64,000 nt of DNA from Galeruca laticollis (lineage: Eukaryota; Arthropoda; Insecta; Coleoptera; Chrysomelidae). The notes beneath the pieces were generated by a model. The model did not search any database, was not told where the DNA came from, and saw only the letters and a list, made by a program, of their open reading frames with translations. The position numbers and the translations under genes are program-made. Shown one piece after another: positions 23,106-34,309 of this stretch (positions within the stretch are counted from its first letter, which is position 1; every line of letters starts with the position of its first letter). The DNA is taken from the NCBI GenBank assembly GCA_963921935.1, contig OY998176.1, positions 139,822,299-139,886,298 on the forward strand, in the 5' to 3' direction.

Positions 23106-24574
23106 CATAGAGTAAAACAACACCTTGTATATTGAACATAAAATAAAAGATTACATATTTCAAGTAATTAAAATTTTTGGAATTTGATTTTTTATTAAAA
23201 GATTATCTAAAAAAAGGAGACAATCTGTACCATGTACTATTCAATAGAGAAAGCATCTAATTGTATAATTATAAAGAAGATTTAAAATAAGATTTGAAAC
23301 ATATGTGAAATGAAATAACAAAATTTCTATAAACCTACAAGACAGAATTTTAGAACGTTATTACATATACAAATGGAAATGATAATCCTTTGTTATTATT
23401 GTCAGAGTAAATGAATAGTGTGATTCTTTTTAAAATGAATATTAGGGATTGAAGGATGTGTAAATAAGATTTTATAAATATTTAAAAAAAACAAGACTAT
23501 ATAAAAAGTAAAATGAAAACATTAATTCTATGGAATGTGACGTTTATTGAACGGTTTGACATTATGAATACATATTTTATAAAGTTGGAAATGTCATTTT
23601 GTAAATTGAATGAAATATAATTTAAGAGATAGAATATGAGTTAAAATCATTAAAGAAACTTAAAACAAAGTGTTTTCAAATGATGGATGGACAATTTACT
23701 ATTTGAGATGAAATCTATCAAGAAAAGTTTTGATAACCAAATCTGATTGGTGGAATGTATTCAACATACTTTTATCAGCGACAAGTAGTTTGTTAATAAT
23801 AAAAAAATTGAATGAGAAAAGTTTGTTGATTATACATGCTATTCACTAGGTACTTTCTTTTTGGGGTGGTAGAAATTTTTGGAAGAAGCAAAATTACTTT
23901 AAATTAATTAAACTTTTCGGAAAACAAAGTTTTTGGTATCAAAATTCAAGGAAGGAAATACATTGTACTTGGGATCTAGTAAATCATATATTAAAACAAG
24001 CAAATTTACAAACTAAGAAAGAATTTGAAAGCTTTGGACTATGTGATTTGACTGAAATGTATTGATGTGGACGAAATATAGCATTGATTCCTGATTTTGT
24101 GCAAGCTGGACCAGTGATGTGGTAATTTCCAGAAGGTAACCTGAAATAAAGTAAAAAAAACTAATAATTGACGTGAATTACTATACAAGAATAAGGTATT
24201 TAAACTATTTTCATTATACGTAAAGAAAGTTAAATAAACTTACCGATTTAGTGCAAAGAATTGAACTTTGGTATTAAACAAACACTTGCAACCTTTGTCT
24301 TTCGCCATTTTTAAATCATAGAAAATTTCGTATCATAAGATTTGTATTAAATATTGCCTATTTTGGAATTGTATATAGAGATAATTATTCATCTGAGTAC
24401 ATGATTATGTTCGAATGAATGATCATAATAGATAATAGGTTTTTTATTAATTTGTGTCCTGTAAAAGAACAATGTATTTATCTTTTCATAACATTAAATA
24501 ACGTTTTTCTATTTTGAAGAACATTGTAAAATTGATTTTTGATATATTTCATTTCTTTGTGGTGATGGCTCCAT
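23102..24574. other. AT-rich stretch, nothing recognised
   Basis: No frame longer than about 60 codons, no terminal repeats and no RNA gene recognised. Confidence 0.45.
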
Positions 24575-25427
24575 CTAGTTTAAACCTGTATCTTTCAACA
24601 TTCATGGCAATAAAATCACTCCAAAGGGGTCGGTGAAATATCTAGGTGTATGGTTGGATCCAAAGCTTTCATTCTCAGAACATATACATCGTACGATTGA
24701 GAAAGTGGAGAAAACAGTATCTGCCTTGTCCAGTCTTATGCCCAATGTGGGAGGCCCAAAAGCTTCAAAAAGGCGAATCTTAGCTTCTGTGGCTCAATCT
24801 CAGATCCTCTATGCCGCCCCAGCGTGGTGGGCGGTTACGTATAATAAAAGACTTAAAAGAAAACTAGTTAGCATACAGAGGCTGATGTCGATCAGAGTGG
24901 CTAGTGCGTTTAGGAAAATATCTGCTGAAGCATTGGGAGTGATAGCTGGTATCCCCCCATTGACCTCTTGATTGAAGAAAGAAAGGCGATTTACGAGGGA
25001 GTGGACCGAAACGTTGCACGTACATCCTTAAAGACATGTTGGCAAGAGTGCTGGAAAACTAGTACGAAGGGACGATGGACTTACAAAATAATTCCAGATA
25101 TCGAAGAGTGGATAAATGGATTCTGTGGCGAAGTCGATTACTTTCTGACGCAAGCAATCTCAGGGCACGGTTGCTTCAAGTCATTCCTTTACAAGAGGAA
25201 GAAATCGGACACTGATCGCTGTCAGTACTGTAAGAACGTGGACGACGTAGAGCACACGTTGTTCCTTTGTCCCAGATGGGATGAGATCAGAGCAGGGTAC
25301 CAAGAAGAGAGAAATTGAAAATTTTTCAAGAGACTTAGTTGACGGTGAAAATCCATGGAAAAGTTCATATGAAGTAGTATGAACAATTATCAAGATCAAG
25401 AAAAAAGAGATGTACTCAGTGAGCTGA
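24575..25427 (+). pseudogene. R1-type LINE ORF2 C-terminal part
   Basis: The first piece (open from about 24580; ATG 24633) has VKYLGVWLDPKLSFSEHI, QSQILYAAPAWW and RRILASVAQSQ, the thumb region after the RT palm in R1/Jockey-type elements. The second (24968-25318) has IEERKAIYEG and CQYCKNVDDVEHTLFLCPRW, the C-terminal CCHC-like zinc motif followed by H and C. The two are out of frame at a run of six Cs (24954-24959), consistent with a one-base change. A third block with NPWKSSYEVV and an in-frame TGA runs to a TGA at 25427. The element is 5'-truncated at about 24570, as LINE insertions usually are. Endonuclease and YADD are absent. Confidence 0.8.
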
Positions 25428-26075
25428 ACAGCATACCTGCCACCACATCGAAGTAATGCGAGAGCGGTTCCAATGTGGTGTGTCAGAGAAAACGAGGAGA
25501 GGTTTTTAGTCGGTAAGAATCCGACACTACCAGCAACAACATCACTGGTGTCTTATGTAAGATTTTCCTCTCCATTGAGTTGATTTGGACAATTATTTTG
25601 ATTTAAATGAAAGAATCTGTATCGAGTTTCGCGCTCCAGCTGATTGATTTAGAGGCACAAAACAAGTGTTCTCAGCATGGACAAATCTAAAAGTGGCTCC
25701 CTATGGTTCTCAGGGTCATTAGTGGCTGTGCGGCTGCATTTGAAAACCTTACTTACAAAGACGTGTTGAAAGCATATATAACGATTTAAGATGATAATGC
25801 ACTCTCTATAAACAAACACATTAATTCAAAAAATATACTTTAATGAGAAAGAAAAATGGAATAAACGTGAGTGAGTAAGGTGCAAATAGTATTATAAAAT
25901 GACTATGAAGTTTACTTAGAATACACACAAATAATTGAAGAATGATGTCATTTTGTATGGTCAATCTAAGTTTAAAATAACTTTGCACTTGTAGGTGTGA
26001 TTAAATGTTTTTAACTGTCTCAATATTCTCAAACTAATGCTAAACACAACATCAAATACGTTTGAATCAACTTTA
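25428..26075. other. LINE 3' flank and unassigned DNA
   Basis: The first 100 bp or so may be the 3' UTR of the R1-type LINE. No poly(A) or simple tail was located. The rest has no recognised feature. Confidence 0.35.
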
Positions 26076-27487
26076 TTTTCATGGAGGTTTCAATTTATCC
26101 ATGGTTTCGAATTCAAGTTGGAATAATATGAGTTGAGATCTATGACACATGTGATAACAACACAACGTATCGACACCCCCTTTTGTCTCATTATAAAATA
26201 AGATTATTTGGGGCTTTTTTGTGTCGTCATCAACTCCAGCTTGATCATGCATGGATGATAATAATACAACCGTCTTATTTTTTTGGCACAAATGACATCA
26301 GTGTACAGTTTTCATCAAAAACAAATAAAGATGAATTGACCAATTTCTCCTTAGCTTCCACCAATTGTTTTGGTATATCAGTTTGGTTTTTTCTCATGGT
26401 CCCAACCAATGTTATTTTTTTTCTAGCAGTTTCTCTGCAAGCTTGTAAGAAGTGAACCAGTTATCCATCGTAAAATTTCGATTTGTTCCATGAATTTCTT
26501 CGGTAAGATCTAGAACATAATGTGTCGGAATAGGGTATGGACTGTGTCCTTCTTCTTTTCCTATATAAGGCTTGTGCACATGTAATATGTTTTTGCATCG
26601 CACATGGTAACCACTTTTAAACCATACTTGTTGGGTTTGCTAGGAATGTACATTTCGAAAGGACAACGTCCTCTAAATCCCAAAAGTGTCTCATCGACGG
26701 TTACATATTCTGATGGGGTGTAATTTTTCTTACAGCCTCTTTCAAATATCTCCCAAATGTCTGTAGCGGCAGAAAATTTATATGACTTTTTTCGTTCCTC
26801 TCACGTTTCTTTCTCAACAAATCTCAAAGAGTTGATAATAAATTCGAAACGATTTTTATTCATAGTGCTTCTAAACATTACTGGTCCAAATACTGGGGAC
26901 CATAAATCATTAGGTGTTACATGAGGATTCTTCAAAACACCACTCAAATACAAGAGTCCGAATAAGGCATTTATTTCCACACGAGTAGTTGGTCCAATGT
27001 ACCACTTTTTAGATTTATATTTTACTTTTCTACCTTCGATTTCATCGTTGGTACATTTGACAATTTTATCAAAATAACGTCTGAGAAAAAAAGATTTCAT
27101 ATTTGTTCCGTTTCTACAACACCTCTAGCATCTCTTTTTGGCCCTGCTAAGTGAGTGACCAAATTATTTTGAAGAGTTTTATTGTTTATAGCATGTAGTG
27201 TATCCAAATACCATGTTCCTGTATTTTTGGAATACATCACCCTTCGTGCATGGACGGTTGGGTCTGCTAGCATAGGAGAATCATCATCGTCGCTAGGAAC
27301 GGATGTTGCAGATTTGCATCTTCATATTCAGTGAAATCTTGTTCACTTTCGTCGCCCTCTGCAACATCAGAATCGTTCAGGTCTTCATGTATTAATTGCT
27401 CTAATTCATGTGGTTTTAGAGGTCTTTTCTGGATAAATTACAAGAACTGGTACCTACCTTGTCTAATTTAGGTCTTTTTGGTTCCAT
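26076..27487 (-). pseudogene. piggyBac-like transposase, frameshifted and truncated
   Basis: The start ATG at 27485-27487 begins MEPKRPKLDKVG. Then come an acidic segment and a catalytic core split over several frames. First Asp region: VTVDETLLGFRGRCPFEMY. Second Asp: FTMDNWFTSYKLAEKL. Third Asp: TKGGVDTLCCYHMC. All three catalytic Asp are readable, unlike the copy at 8.2-10.0 kb. Frameshifts lie near 27440, 27100, 26800 and 26410, and several stops sit between 26250 and 26330. The Cys-rich C-terminal domain is absent, replaced by MDKLKPP then a stop. Cut-and-paste DNA transposase by family. Confidence 0.85.
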
Positions 27488-27796
27488 TACAGTATTATAC
27501 CAAATGTTATAAATAGAGAAAATGCTGCAGTTGATTATAAATTTAATAAAAAGTAACTCAACTTACCCTAGCGATTTTTGTACCATAAAGCACAAGGTGG
27601 CGTCGTATACGACCTTCTCACGATAACTCAAAACTGGCAAAATCGAACAAACTTTCTTGTTCGGCATCTACAAGTCAACTGAAAGCAAGGAAGGTACTGA
27701 GCCGCACCGTCACAAAATCCGAGGGACGTCGTAGTAATCACGATTTGGATAACGCTCGGTGTCGCCGTTGACTCCACCTTGTGGTTCTAGGGTTAA
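26076..27796 (-). mobile_element. piggyBac-like element, 3'-truncated
   Basis: The right end is TTAA at 27793-27796 and reads inward TTAACCCTAGAACCACAAGG, a typical piggyBac-family TIR. About 170 bp further in, GCACAAGGTGG (27590 region) forms an inverted repeat with CCACCTTGTG near 27774. No matching left end was found before 26076, and the transposase reading stops short, so the C-terminal end and left TIR are deleted. It differs in sequence from the three other piggyBac elements here. Confidence 0.82.
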
Positions 27797-28316
27797 TAAT
27801 ATGAAAAGTGTTTTTAATTAACCAAAGAGCGTTTCAGATGATTTAACTCCTTCTTATACTCAACAAGTGCGAATAACCCTTGTTGGTGGTTCTCCTCATA
27901 AAAAACTGGTGAATATTTGATGTGGCATAATACACCTGAGCGTAAAGGCAAAACTCAAACAGAAAGAATACCTTTTATTATAACGTCGTCAGGGTAAAAA
28001 AAAGTCAGGAAGAGAAACAAAATGAAAAAGATGAAAAAGAAAGAATTAAAAGTTGAAGAAAATGTATAAGGGAACTTAAAGGGGCTACGAAGACAACAAA
28101 AAGAAAAACTGTGAATAACACACGGAACGGAAATATCCCTCCAGCAATAAAAAATACAGAAGACATGGGTCTGTCAAGAAATGTGCCTAATGAAATATGA
28201 ACAAAAAACCATCACATATCAGAAATTTGACATCAACCATGAACATTCAAGGCAACGATGAAACAGACGATATTAAAAAGTAAAATTAACTGTGTCGACC
28301 CTTTATATATTGGTTT
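27797..28316. other. Lys-rich short frames, unassigned
   Basis: Adjacent to the piggyBac right end. Lys/Glu-rich short frames at 28010-28200 could be a piece of a LINE ORF1 or gag, but no motif supports this. Confidence 0.3.
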
Positions 28317-28405
28317 ATCGGAACAATTGTCAATTTTTTAGAATTTTCAACAATTTTTATTATACTGTGGAATTAGCTAGAAACAGTGAGTTTCATTCAA
28401 AACAC
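28317..28405 (+). repeat. Penelope-like element end, relic
   Basis: ATCGGAACAATTGTCAATTT, TTTAGAATTTTCAACAA, ATACTGTGGAATTAGC and GTGAGTTTCATTCAAAACAC follow the same order as the arm at 34159-34247. It is a solo fragment with no coding sequence or visible target duplication. Confidence 0.7.
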
Positions 28406-28840
28406 TTATATTTAAAATACATATTCGAAGAAATACCGAAAATCTCTAACAAAAAAGAAAATAGTTCTTAACCAAAAAATTATAAAATAATTAATAAAAG
28501 GTTATGTTTTATATATGCAAATAACATTTCTATTATTAACCTTGACACAAAGTGTAAGAATGGTACCCGCACTTACCATTAACACTGCGTAAAAAAATAA
28601 TTTGTACGTGGAATATTTTACATGTAAAGTTTGCTCGGAAATAATATAGATTTTGAACCAAAAAGAAGTTTCATTTCCTAGTTTTTACAGTCAATAGTGA
28701 AATTCAAATTTAAGCCTGACAATAACTGGTGCCACTACAGTGCCAATAAATATTGGCCCGTGTCAATAACTAGAACCAAACATATGCCAATTACTACTGA
28801 ATGGTGCCAATAACTAGTATTTTTCCTGTTTTCACACGAA
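28406..28840. other. Cluster of five GTGCCAATAACT-type direct repeats
   Basis: Between 28714 and 28820 the motifs CAATAACTGGTGCC, GTGCCAATAAA, GTGTCAATAACTAG, ATGCCAATTACT and GGTGCCAATAACTAG occur at 17-28-bp spacing. The sequence before 28710 is unassigned. The motif also occurs inverted near 11660. It looks like subterminal iterons of an unidentified transposon. Confidence 0.45.
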
Positions 28841-28848
28841 ATATTTAT

Positions 28849-29369
28849 TTAATACGAAAGTCTTAAGAATATCTTGACAACAATATAATTTATAGAAAGC
28901 TCAAATTTTGTACTATGACAGTGTATACAAATTATTGAAAAATATTGTTCGATATTCCAGAAATCTATATTTTCATTCAAAAATTTGCTTAATGTGTCAA
29001 TACCTGGATACTTTACCCTATACCTGATTTTCTCAAACAATGATAGACATTCATGATTATCAACAATGACATAAGATCTTAATAATTTATATACAGCTAA
29101 TTTTGATATGTTTCTGTTGTATGCACTCATGGAAAGAATATGTGTGAACGTGTATGTTTTACCACAGTTGTGGGGATACACGCCTGAATAAATCCAGTAC
29201 TGTGGGGTCCTTGAGAGTTGTGGGGACATACACGCGTCCCCACAACTTTTTTTAATGTTATCTTCTTTATTTGCTTATAACTATTTTTAGGGTCGCTTTC
29301 GTATGAACTTTTTTTTTAATTTTGCGTTACTCATTTGTAAGACATGGCAGGTGTAAACAATATAGAATT
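28849..29369 (-). pseudogene. Unrecognised protein fragment in the target of the third piggyBac
   Basis: A 126-codon minus-strand frame (28849-29229) includes YKLLRSYVIVDNHECLSLFE, ICIHCHS and a final hydrophobic block. The CIHCHS and basic/hydrophobic pattern could be the tail of a DNA transposase, but I cannot name a family. Beyond 29150 the DNA is full of TGTGGGGA motifs and a perfect hairpin. The region continues across the piggyBac insertion at 31862-32340, where the same motifs recur. This indicates one older element split by the piggyBac. Confidence 0.3.
29216..29247. repeat. Perfect 12-bp inverted repeat, GTTGTGGGGAC hairpin
   Basis: AGTTGTGGGGAC (29216-29227), an 8-base loop, then GTCCCCACAACT (29236-29247). 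The same core occurs singly at about 29166, 29199, 32132, 32249 and 32276. It is a possible terminal or binding-site motif of an unidentified element. Confidence 0.75.
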
Positions 29370-31861
29370 TTAACACGTTAATCGCCACCATGGAATCAAA
29401 ATTTCTGGTCCCATGGAACAATTTTTTTTTTTGGAAATTTCTAATTCAAATAGCGCGCCAGGGCCCACGTGGCAGTCATGTAGTGCCGCGTAGTGGCACG
29501 CAAGGTCAAGCGAACGAGCCGTTTCTGTGGAGTCACCTGGCGTGCATTTCTGAATTTCCAGGCAATTTGTTGCTAGCAACAGCGTAAACGAGTATTGTTG
29601 TGAATAGTGCATATTGTGTTACTGAATATAAACACAATGGGCTATTACGAACAAGGCCAGTTAAATACTTCCAGACATTGAAACCGATTCTGGTGCATCC
29701 AAGAGCAAAGCTAATAGTTGGTCTGCATCCAGTAGTGTCAAAGACTTACCGAATATTTCTCAAACAGTTCCTGGAATAAATGTGACAGAATTAGATAGTG
29801 GACATTCTCCAAATAAACAACCAAACTTGGCTACTCCTATACTTATGAGCAAAGTAGAAAATGTTATTGATGATGTTATTTTCTCTAAGTACACACGAGA
29901 AAATGACTTAGAAAATAAAAATTATCAAGATGTCCTAAGCAACCTACAGTGTAATCGTGTTGACGGTTCCTCTTTCAAGATGGGAATGACAAAGGAATTA
30001 AGGCCAACATCTACGAAGAATATATCAGTAAAAATCTCTATGATTTTTTAAGTGGTTTGTATGTGATCAAATAATCACGCGAATGGTCAACCAAACAAAT
30101 CTATATGCTGAGCAGAGCTTAGCAAAAGAGGGTCTCAGACCAAAATCTCGCATAAAAAGTGGACTCCAACCGACAGTTTCCAAATGGAACGGTCTCTTGG
30201 GATACTATTATGGATGGGTTTGTTTAGATTCTTCACGATACGATCATACTGGAAGACATCAGCATTATATGAAAATAAAATTAGCCAACTTATGTCGAGA
30301 AATCGATTTGAATTGTTTTTGAAGGTGTGGCATTTTAGCAACAGTTATGATAATGCTCTTGCAGATGATCGGCTTAAGAAAATCATTCCGCTTCTGGGAA
30401 AAATTATACAGAATTTTGAAAAATTGTCAACGTTAGGTGAAAAAGTCTGTATTGATGAGACAATGGTGCCATTTCGTGGGCGGCTACGGTTCCGACAGTA
30501 CATCAAAAATAAACGCCATAAATTTGGAATAAAACTCTACAAATTGTGCACGGTAAATGAGTACACCAGTAATGTTCGGGTTTATTGTGTACAGATGCCG
30601 CAAACGGCGGTTAAGCATCTTCAAATGTAGTGTTGGCACTGATGGATGACCTTCTGGAATCTGGTCGAGAACTTTATACAGATAACTATTATACGAGTGT
30701 CTCCCTAGCAACTAAATTACTAAAACAGAAGACACATCCTGTTGGCACCCTCCGCAGCAACCGCAAATATAACCCACAAGAAGTTGTACAAAAAAATTAA
30801 AACCAAAGAAGTCCACGCTAAAGAGAGTGATTCCGGAATAATGATTATGAAATTGCGTGACAAACGCGATGGGCTTATGCTGAGCATATTGCATAAAGAT
30901 AACACAAAAGAACTACCGCAAAGAGGGGGTGTAGTAGAGAAACCTGAAGTAATAATAAATTACAATTTAACTAATTCATACATCGATTTATCGGACCAGT
31001 TGAAATCATATTCTCACTGGTTGCGGAGAGGGACCAAGTGATACAGGAAGCTGGGCACTGAATTACTATTAGATTCCGCTATCGTAAATGCTTTTTTGGT
31101 CTATGAAGAAGTTACCATGTAAAAATGATCCATAACCGAGTTCAAATGAAAATTATTCCACTCATTATTACGTACTGAAAACACAGATATTGAAAATATT
31201 GAGCCCGAGAATAGTGACGAGAGCTCGAACGAAAATCATGCTTCGGAACTGATCAATTCAAGATTGAGGTGTGTCATTTGCTACGAAAATTTGGAAAAAA
31301 GTGACAGCCCAAAAATAAAAGTGCGCGAAGCAAATGGTTATGTAGTGTCTGTGAAAAGTTCTATTGCGTTGAATGCTTTTTTACCCTACCTTCTGCAAAA
31401 AAATGTAAATGAGCAGTTCTCTTTACTTGTTTGTTACACTTCATTTTTTCGTTTTGCATAATAATATTATAATAATAAAAAAATACCTGTTCTTTTTTAA
31501 GAAAAAATGTGAATCAGGAGTCCTCTTTATTTGTTTCTTAGTTTGTTAGATATCATTTTTTGAAATAATATTCAATAAACTGTCATTTTCACTAAAAAAA
31601 AACGCTGTTATTTTTATTTCCCCTTCAACTTGCAAATTGTCAACACCATGTGAAAAATGTAATGGACCCAAATCACTACTTGGCTTCCCGGGCCATGCAT
31701 ACTTAACTGCCATATAAAAACTACGGAAGTGCGGCACACTGTGTGAGCCACGAGCGCTATTAATACCGGTTGAAGTTGGGCACAGCATTTTTGCCGCGAA
31801 GGCCTAAGAACAAAATTATGTGTGGCACGCGCATTATATCATGTGTCGCTTAACAAGTTAA
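29370..31861 (+). mobile_element. Complete piggyBac-like element, decayed
   Basis: Ends are TTAACACGTTAATCGCCAC (from 29370) and, read inward from 31861, TTAACTTGTTAAGCGACAC. The match extends over both nested TTAA sites, so the outer pair is taken as the duplicated target; the inner pair (29378-29381 and 31850-31853) is the alternative. The length of about 2.49 kb and a plus-strand transposase pseudogene fit a full piggyBac. It lies inside a region whose TGTGGGG motifs flank it on both sides. Confidence 0.88.
29637..31412 (+). pseudogene. piggyBac-like transposase, frameshifted
   Basis: The probable ATG is at 29637, with a stop after 14 codons and a shifted frame thereafter. The Ser/Thr-rich N-terminal region is followed by NRFELFLKVWHFSNS. 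First catalytic Asp: KVCIDETMVPFRGRLRFRQY. Second: LYTDNYYTSVSLATKLL. Third is probably in NSYIDLSDQLKSYSHWL. The Cys-rich tail begins RCVICYENLE and, in a shifted frame, ends FYCVECFFTLPSAKKCK at a TGA (31410-31412). Frameshifts are near 30050, 30100-30180, 30620 and 31330; a stop interrupts at 31040. Full length compared with the family, but inactive as it stands. Confidence 0.87.
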
Positions 31862-32340
31862 CATTTCTAGTGTGACCAGAAGCGCTGATAACGGTATTCT
31901 AATAATTGAACACTACTACTACTGAAAAAACAACCCTTTGGTTTTTCCAGTAAACTTTCCAATAATTTCCAAATCGGATGGTGATATTAGTATACTCAAA
32001 TATTTATGAGACAACTCATATACAAACAGTTGTAGCATTATTTGTGGGTCCTGAATTACCCATTTTCCAAAAATAGAATAATTCAGAGAACACCAATACA
32101 CATTCCAATTGATCCATTAGTTGTTGTCCAATGGCCCCACAACTTTTAATAGGTACGTAAGGCAGTTATTTGGAGTGGATCGATATTTCCAAAATACCGT
32201 TAGAATCAGCACACAGAGCTGCATATATTCACGTGCGCAGTTTAAATGTCCCCACAGCACGGCATTGTGCACACAACCCCACAACTACGTTAAAACGTGT
32301 ATAGGTGAGTACATGAGGGTATAGTAGGTATGTATAAATG
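31862..32340 (-). pseudogene. Other half of the element split by the third piggyBac
   Basis: A 60-codon minus-strand frame at 31919-32101 contains WVIQDPQIMLQLFVYELSHK. No family was recognised. GGCCCCACAACTTT (32131), TGTCCCCACAGC (32248) and AACCCCACAACTAC (32276) repeat the hairpin core seen left of the piggyBac, supporting one original element. The sequence beyond 32300 shows nothing further. Confidence 0.3.
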
Positions 32341-33069
32341 CGTATTATGTGAAAATAATTATCAATTATTGTTATTTAAAATTTTGTAATATGCTTTTCC
32401 TTTATATTGTTTCTTGAAAAACAGCGAACAGTAATATCCCTAACCCAGCTGTTTTCCTATTTATAATTTTCTATTTTTTTCCATTTTAAACTTGGAATGA
32501 AGATCCCATCATATCATTATGTTCCCTTCATAAATAATATTCTCAGTCTTGTAAAGAGAATATTAATGTCAGTAATTAATTGAACAATTACATTTTAATA
32601 AGCATCAATCACTACAAAATTTAATAACACGACAGACATTTTAAAAATGATGATAGTCATGTCGTGCAAACCAGCATTAAGTAACATTAAAAATCAATCA
32701 ACGTCGAAGGGATTTTGGTGTTATTTGTAAAAGAGAATGATACTTGATACCTATAAATTCAAAACTCATCACGATATTATTAATCAATTTTTCAGGAGAT
32801 ATTGACAACTCTATGAATACAACCAAAGACGTTGAACAAATAAGATGTGCTAATACAGGTTATCACTGTCAGTTATGTACAGAGTTATTCATTATATAAT
32901 ACTCACCCCTTACCATCGTTATTATAAGTTTTGAGTAAAATTTGTGTGTTTTTGAATGTTCAGTAGCGAGCCAATTCTAGGAAATACAAGAAAATAGTAG
33001 TTTTTACTTTCCCGCCCAACCTATCTAATATGCGAGAAAAGTATTGGTTTACCCCAAAAAAAGTTGGAA
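32341..33069. other. No recognised feature
   Basis: AT-rich flank before the satellite array. No gene, RNA or repeat recognised. Confidence 0.45.
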
Positions 33070-33460
33070 TTTAGAAATTATTTTTGAGATATTTCCACGT
33101 TTAGAACGATACAGCCTCCGGAGTGCAATAAGTCACCAATTTTATGATGAAATATTGTTAAGGAAATATCACAGATGAACCCGATTGATTTTCAGCTCAC
33201 GAGAGCCAGTACAACGGGTGCTATCATACTTGAAGTACGACATTTTGTCATTTTTTGAGAAATTTCAGTTTGTTAGCACGATACAGCCTCCGGAGTATAT
33301 ACAAGTGACCAATTTTATGATTGGATATTATTCAGAGCGTCTCAAAGATGAACCCTATTGATATTCAGCTCACTAAAGCCGCTACAACGGGTGCTATGGT
33401 ATTTGAAGTACCAAATTTTTGTCATTTTTAGATAATTTCCATTTTGTTAGCACTATGATG
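33070..33460. repeat. Short satellite array, 171-bp period, about 2.2 units
   Basis: ATACAGCCTCCGGAGT occurs at 33110 and 33281. Also repeated at the same offset are ACCAATTTTATGATG or ACCAATTTTATGATT, CAGATGAACCC or AAAGATGAACCC, CAGCTCAC and ACAACGGGTGCTAT. A third unit is cut off after TTGTTAGCACTATG near 33460. The two full units differ by roughly a fifth of positions by eye. Confidence 0.85.
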
Positions 33461-33534
33461 TTTTGCTAATGTGATAGCCTTAGATCAAAAATGAAATGAT
33501 AGCATTTGCAAGAACTTTCATTAACATGTACTAA

Positions 33535-33765
33535 AAAAAGTTAATAATGTTCTTGTGGCACCTCGTTCCAACAAATTTGAACTTTGTGGATTAACTGCAC
33601 CATAGTCTGTGGAGGGTGGTGCATATGGACAGTCACCTCCCTATCATACCCCACACATGTTCAATGGGTTATTTGATATGGTGACCATGGTGGCTATGGC
33701 AAAACATTAACGTCAGGTTCTTGGAGACACTCCATTGTTAGAAGTGCTATATGTGAACATGCGTT
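33535..33765 (-). pseudogene. Tc1/mariner transposase C-terminal fragment
   Basis: The minus strand reads NVLP, a stop, PPWSPYQ, then after a small frameshift VTVHMHHPPQTMVQLIHKVQ and WNEVPQEHY before a stop. Tc1-like enzymes have WPxxSPDLNPIEHxW here, followed by a PHHPQTL helix and WNxIPQ. The last acidic residue of the DDE triad lay in the destroyed PDLNPIE segment. Only about 70 residues remain, so the fragment is inactive. Confidence 0.65.
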
Positions 33766-34045
33766 GTCTTGCTCAAAAAGGACTTGTGGACGTCTATTTA
33801 GATAAGTGTGTTATATCCACGGGAAACATCAATCAATTTATTTATTTGTTTATTGGTAAACGGGATCACCCCCTTGTACAAATACATTCATACACAAAAC
33901 TATACAATTCAGTAAGTGCAATATTGAACAAAAAACATTAGAAATAAAGTAATTCTATCATTATTATGATATATAATGACACATACTATAATACATTGAC
34001 ATAAAAAACAAAAAAATAACCAAATAAAACAATAAAAATATAAAC
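33766..34045. other. Possible LINE/SINE tail
   Basis: A TTTATTTATTTGTTTATT stretch near 33838 followed by TAAACGGGATCACCCCC resembles a reversed poly(A)-like tail joined to a retroelement 3' end. No family could be named and no partner copy is in the window. Confidence 0.25.
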
Positions 34046-34058
34046 ACTCTTGAATTTA

Positions 34059-34296
34059 GTGTTTTAAATGAAACTCACGGTTTCTAGTTAATTCCACAAT
34101 ATAATAAGAGTTATTGAAAATTCTAAAAAATTGACAATTGTTTCGATAAATCAATATCATCGAAACAATTGTCAATTTTTTAGAATTTTTAATAACTTTT
34201 ATTATATTGTGGAATTAACTAGAAACCGTGAGTTTCATTTAAAACACTGATATGAGCAGATTCCACGAAGTAAGAGTCGAGACAGTTAATTTCATT
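34059..34296. mobile_element. 238-bp Penelope-derived hairpin insertion with 13-bp target duplication
   Basis: The 13-mer ACTCTTGAATTTA stands at 34046-34058 and again at 34297-34309. Between them the left arm 34059-34147 and right arm 34159-34247 are inverted repeats of 89 bp with only a few mismatches, around an 11-base loop. After the right arm come TGAGCAGATTCCACGAAGT and GTCGAGACAGTTAATTTCAT, identical in kind to the right end of the large Penelope-like insertion at 45.46-45.50 kb. It carries no coding sequence, so its mobilisation must have been in trans or by aberrant reverse transcription. Confidence 0.85.
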
Positions 34297-34309
34297 ACTC
34301 TTGAATTTA

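Noticed and set aside
34141..34296. Hammerhead ribozyme in the Penelope end (CTGATATGAGCAGATTCC...)
   Set aside because: The CUGAUGA and GAAA core strings are not both present; GAAG is found instead.
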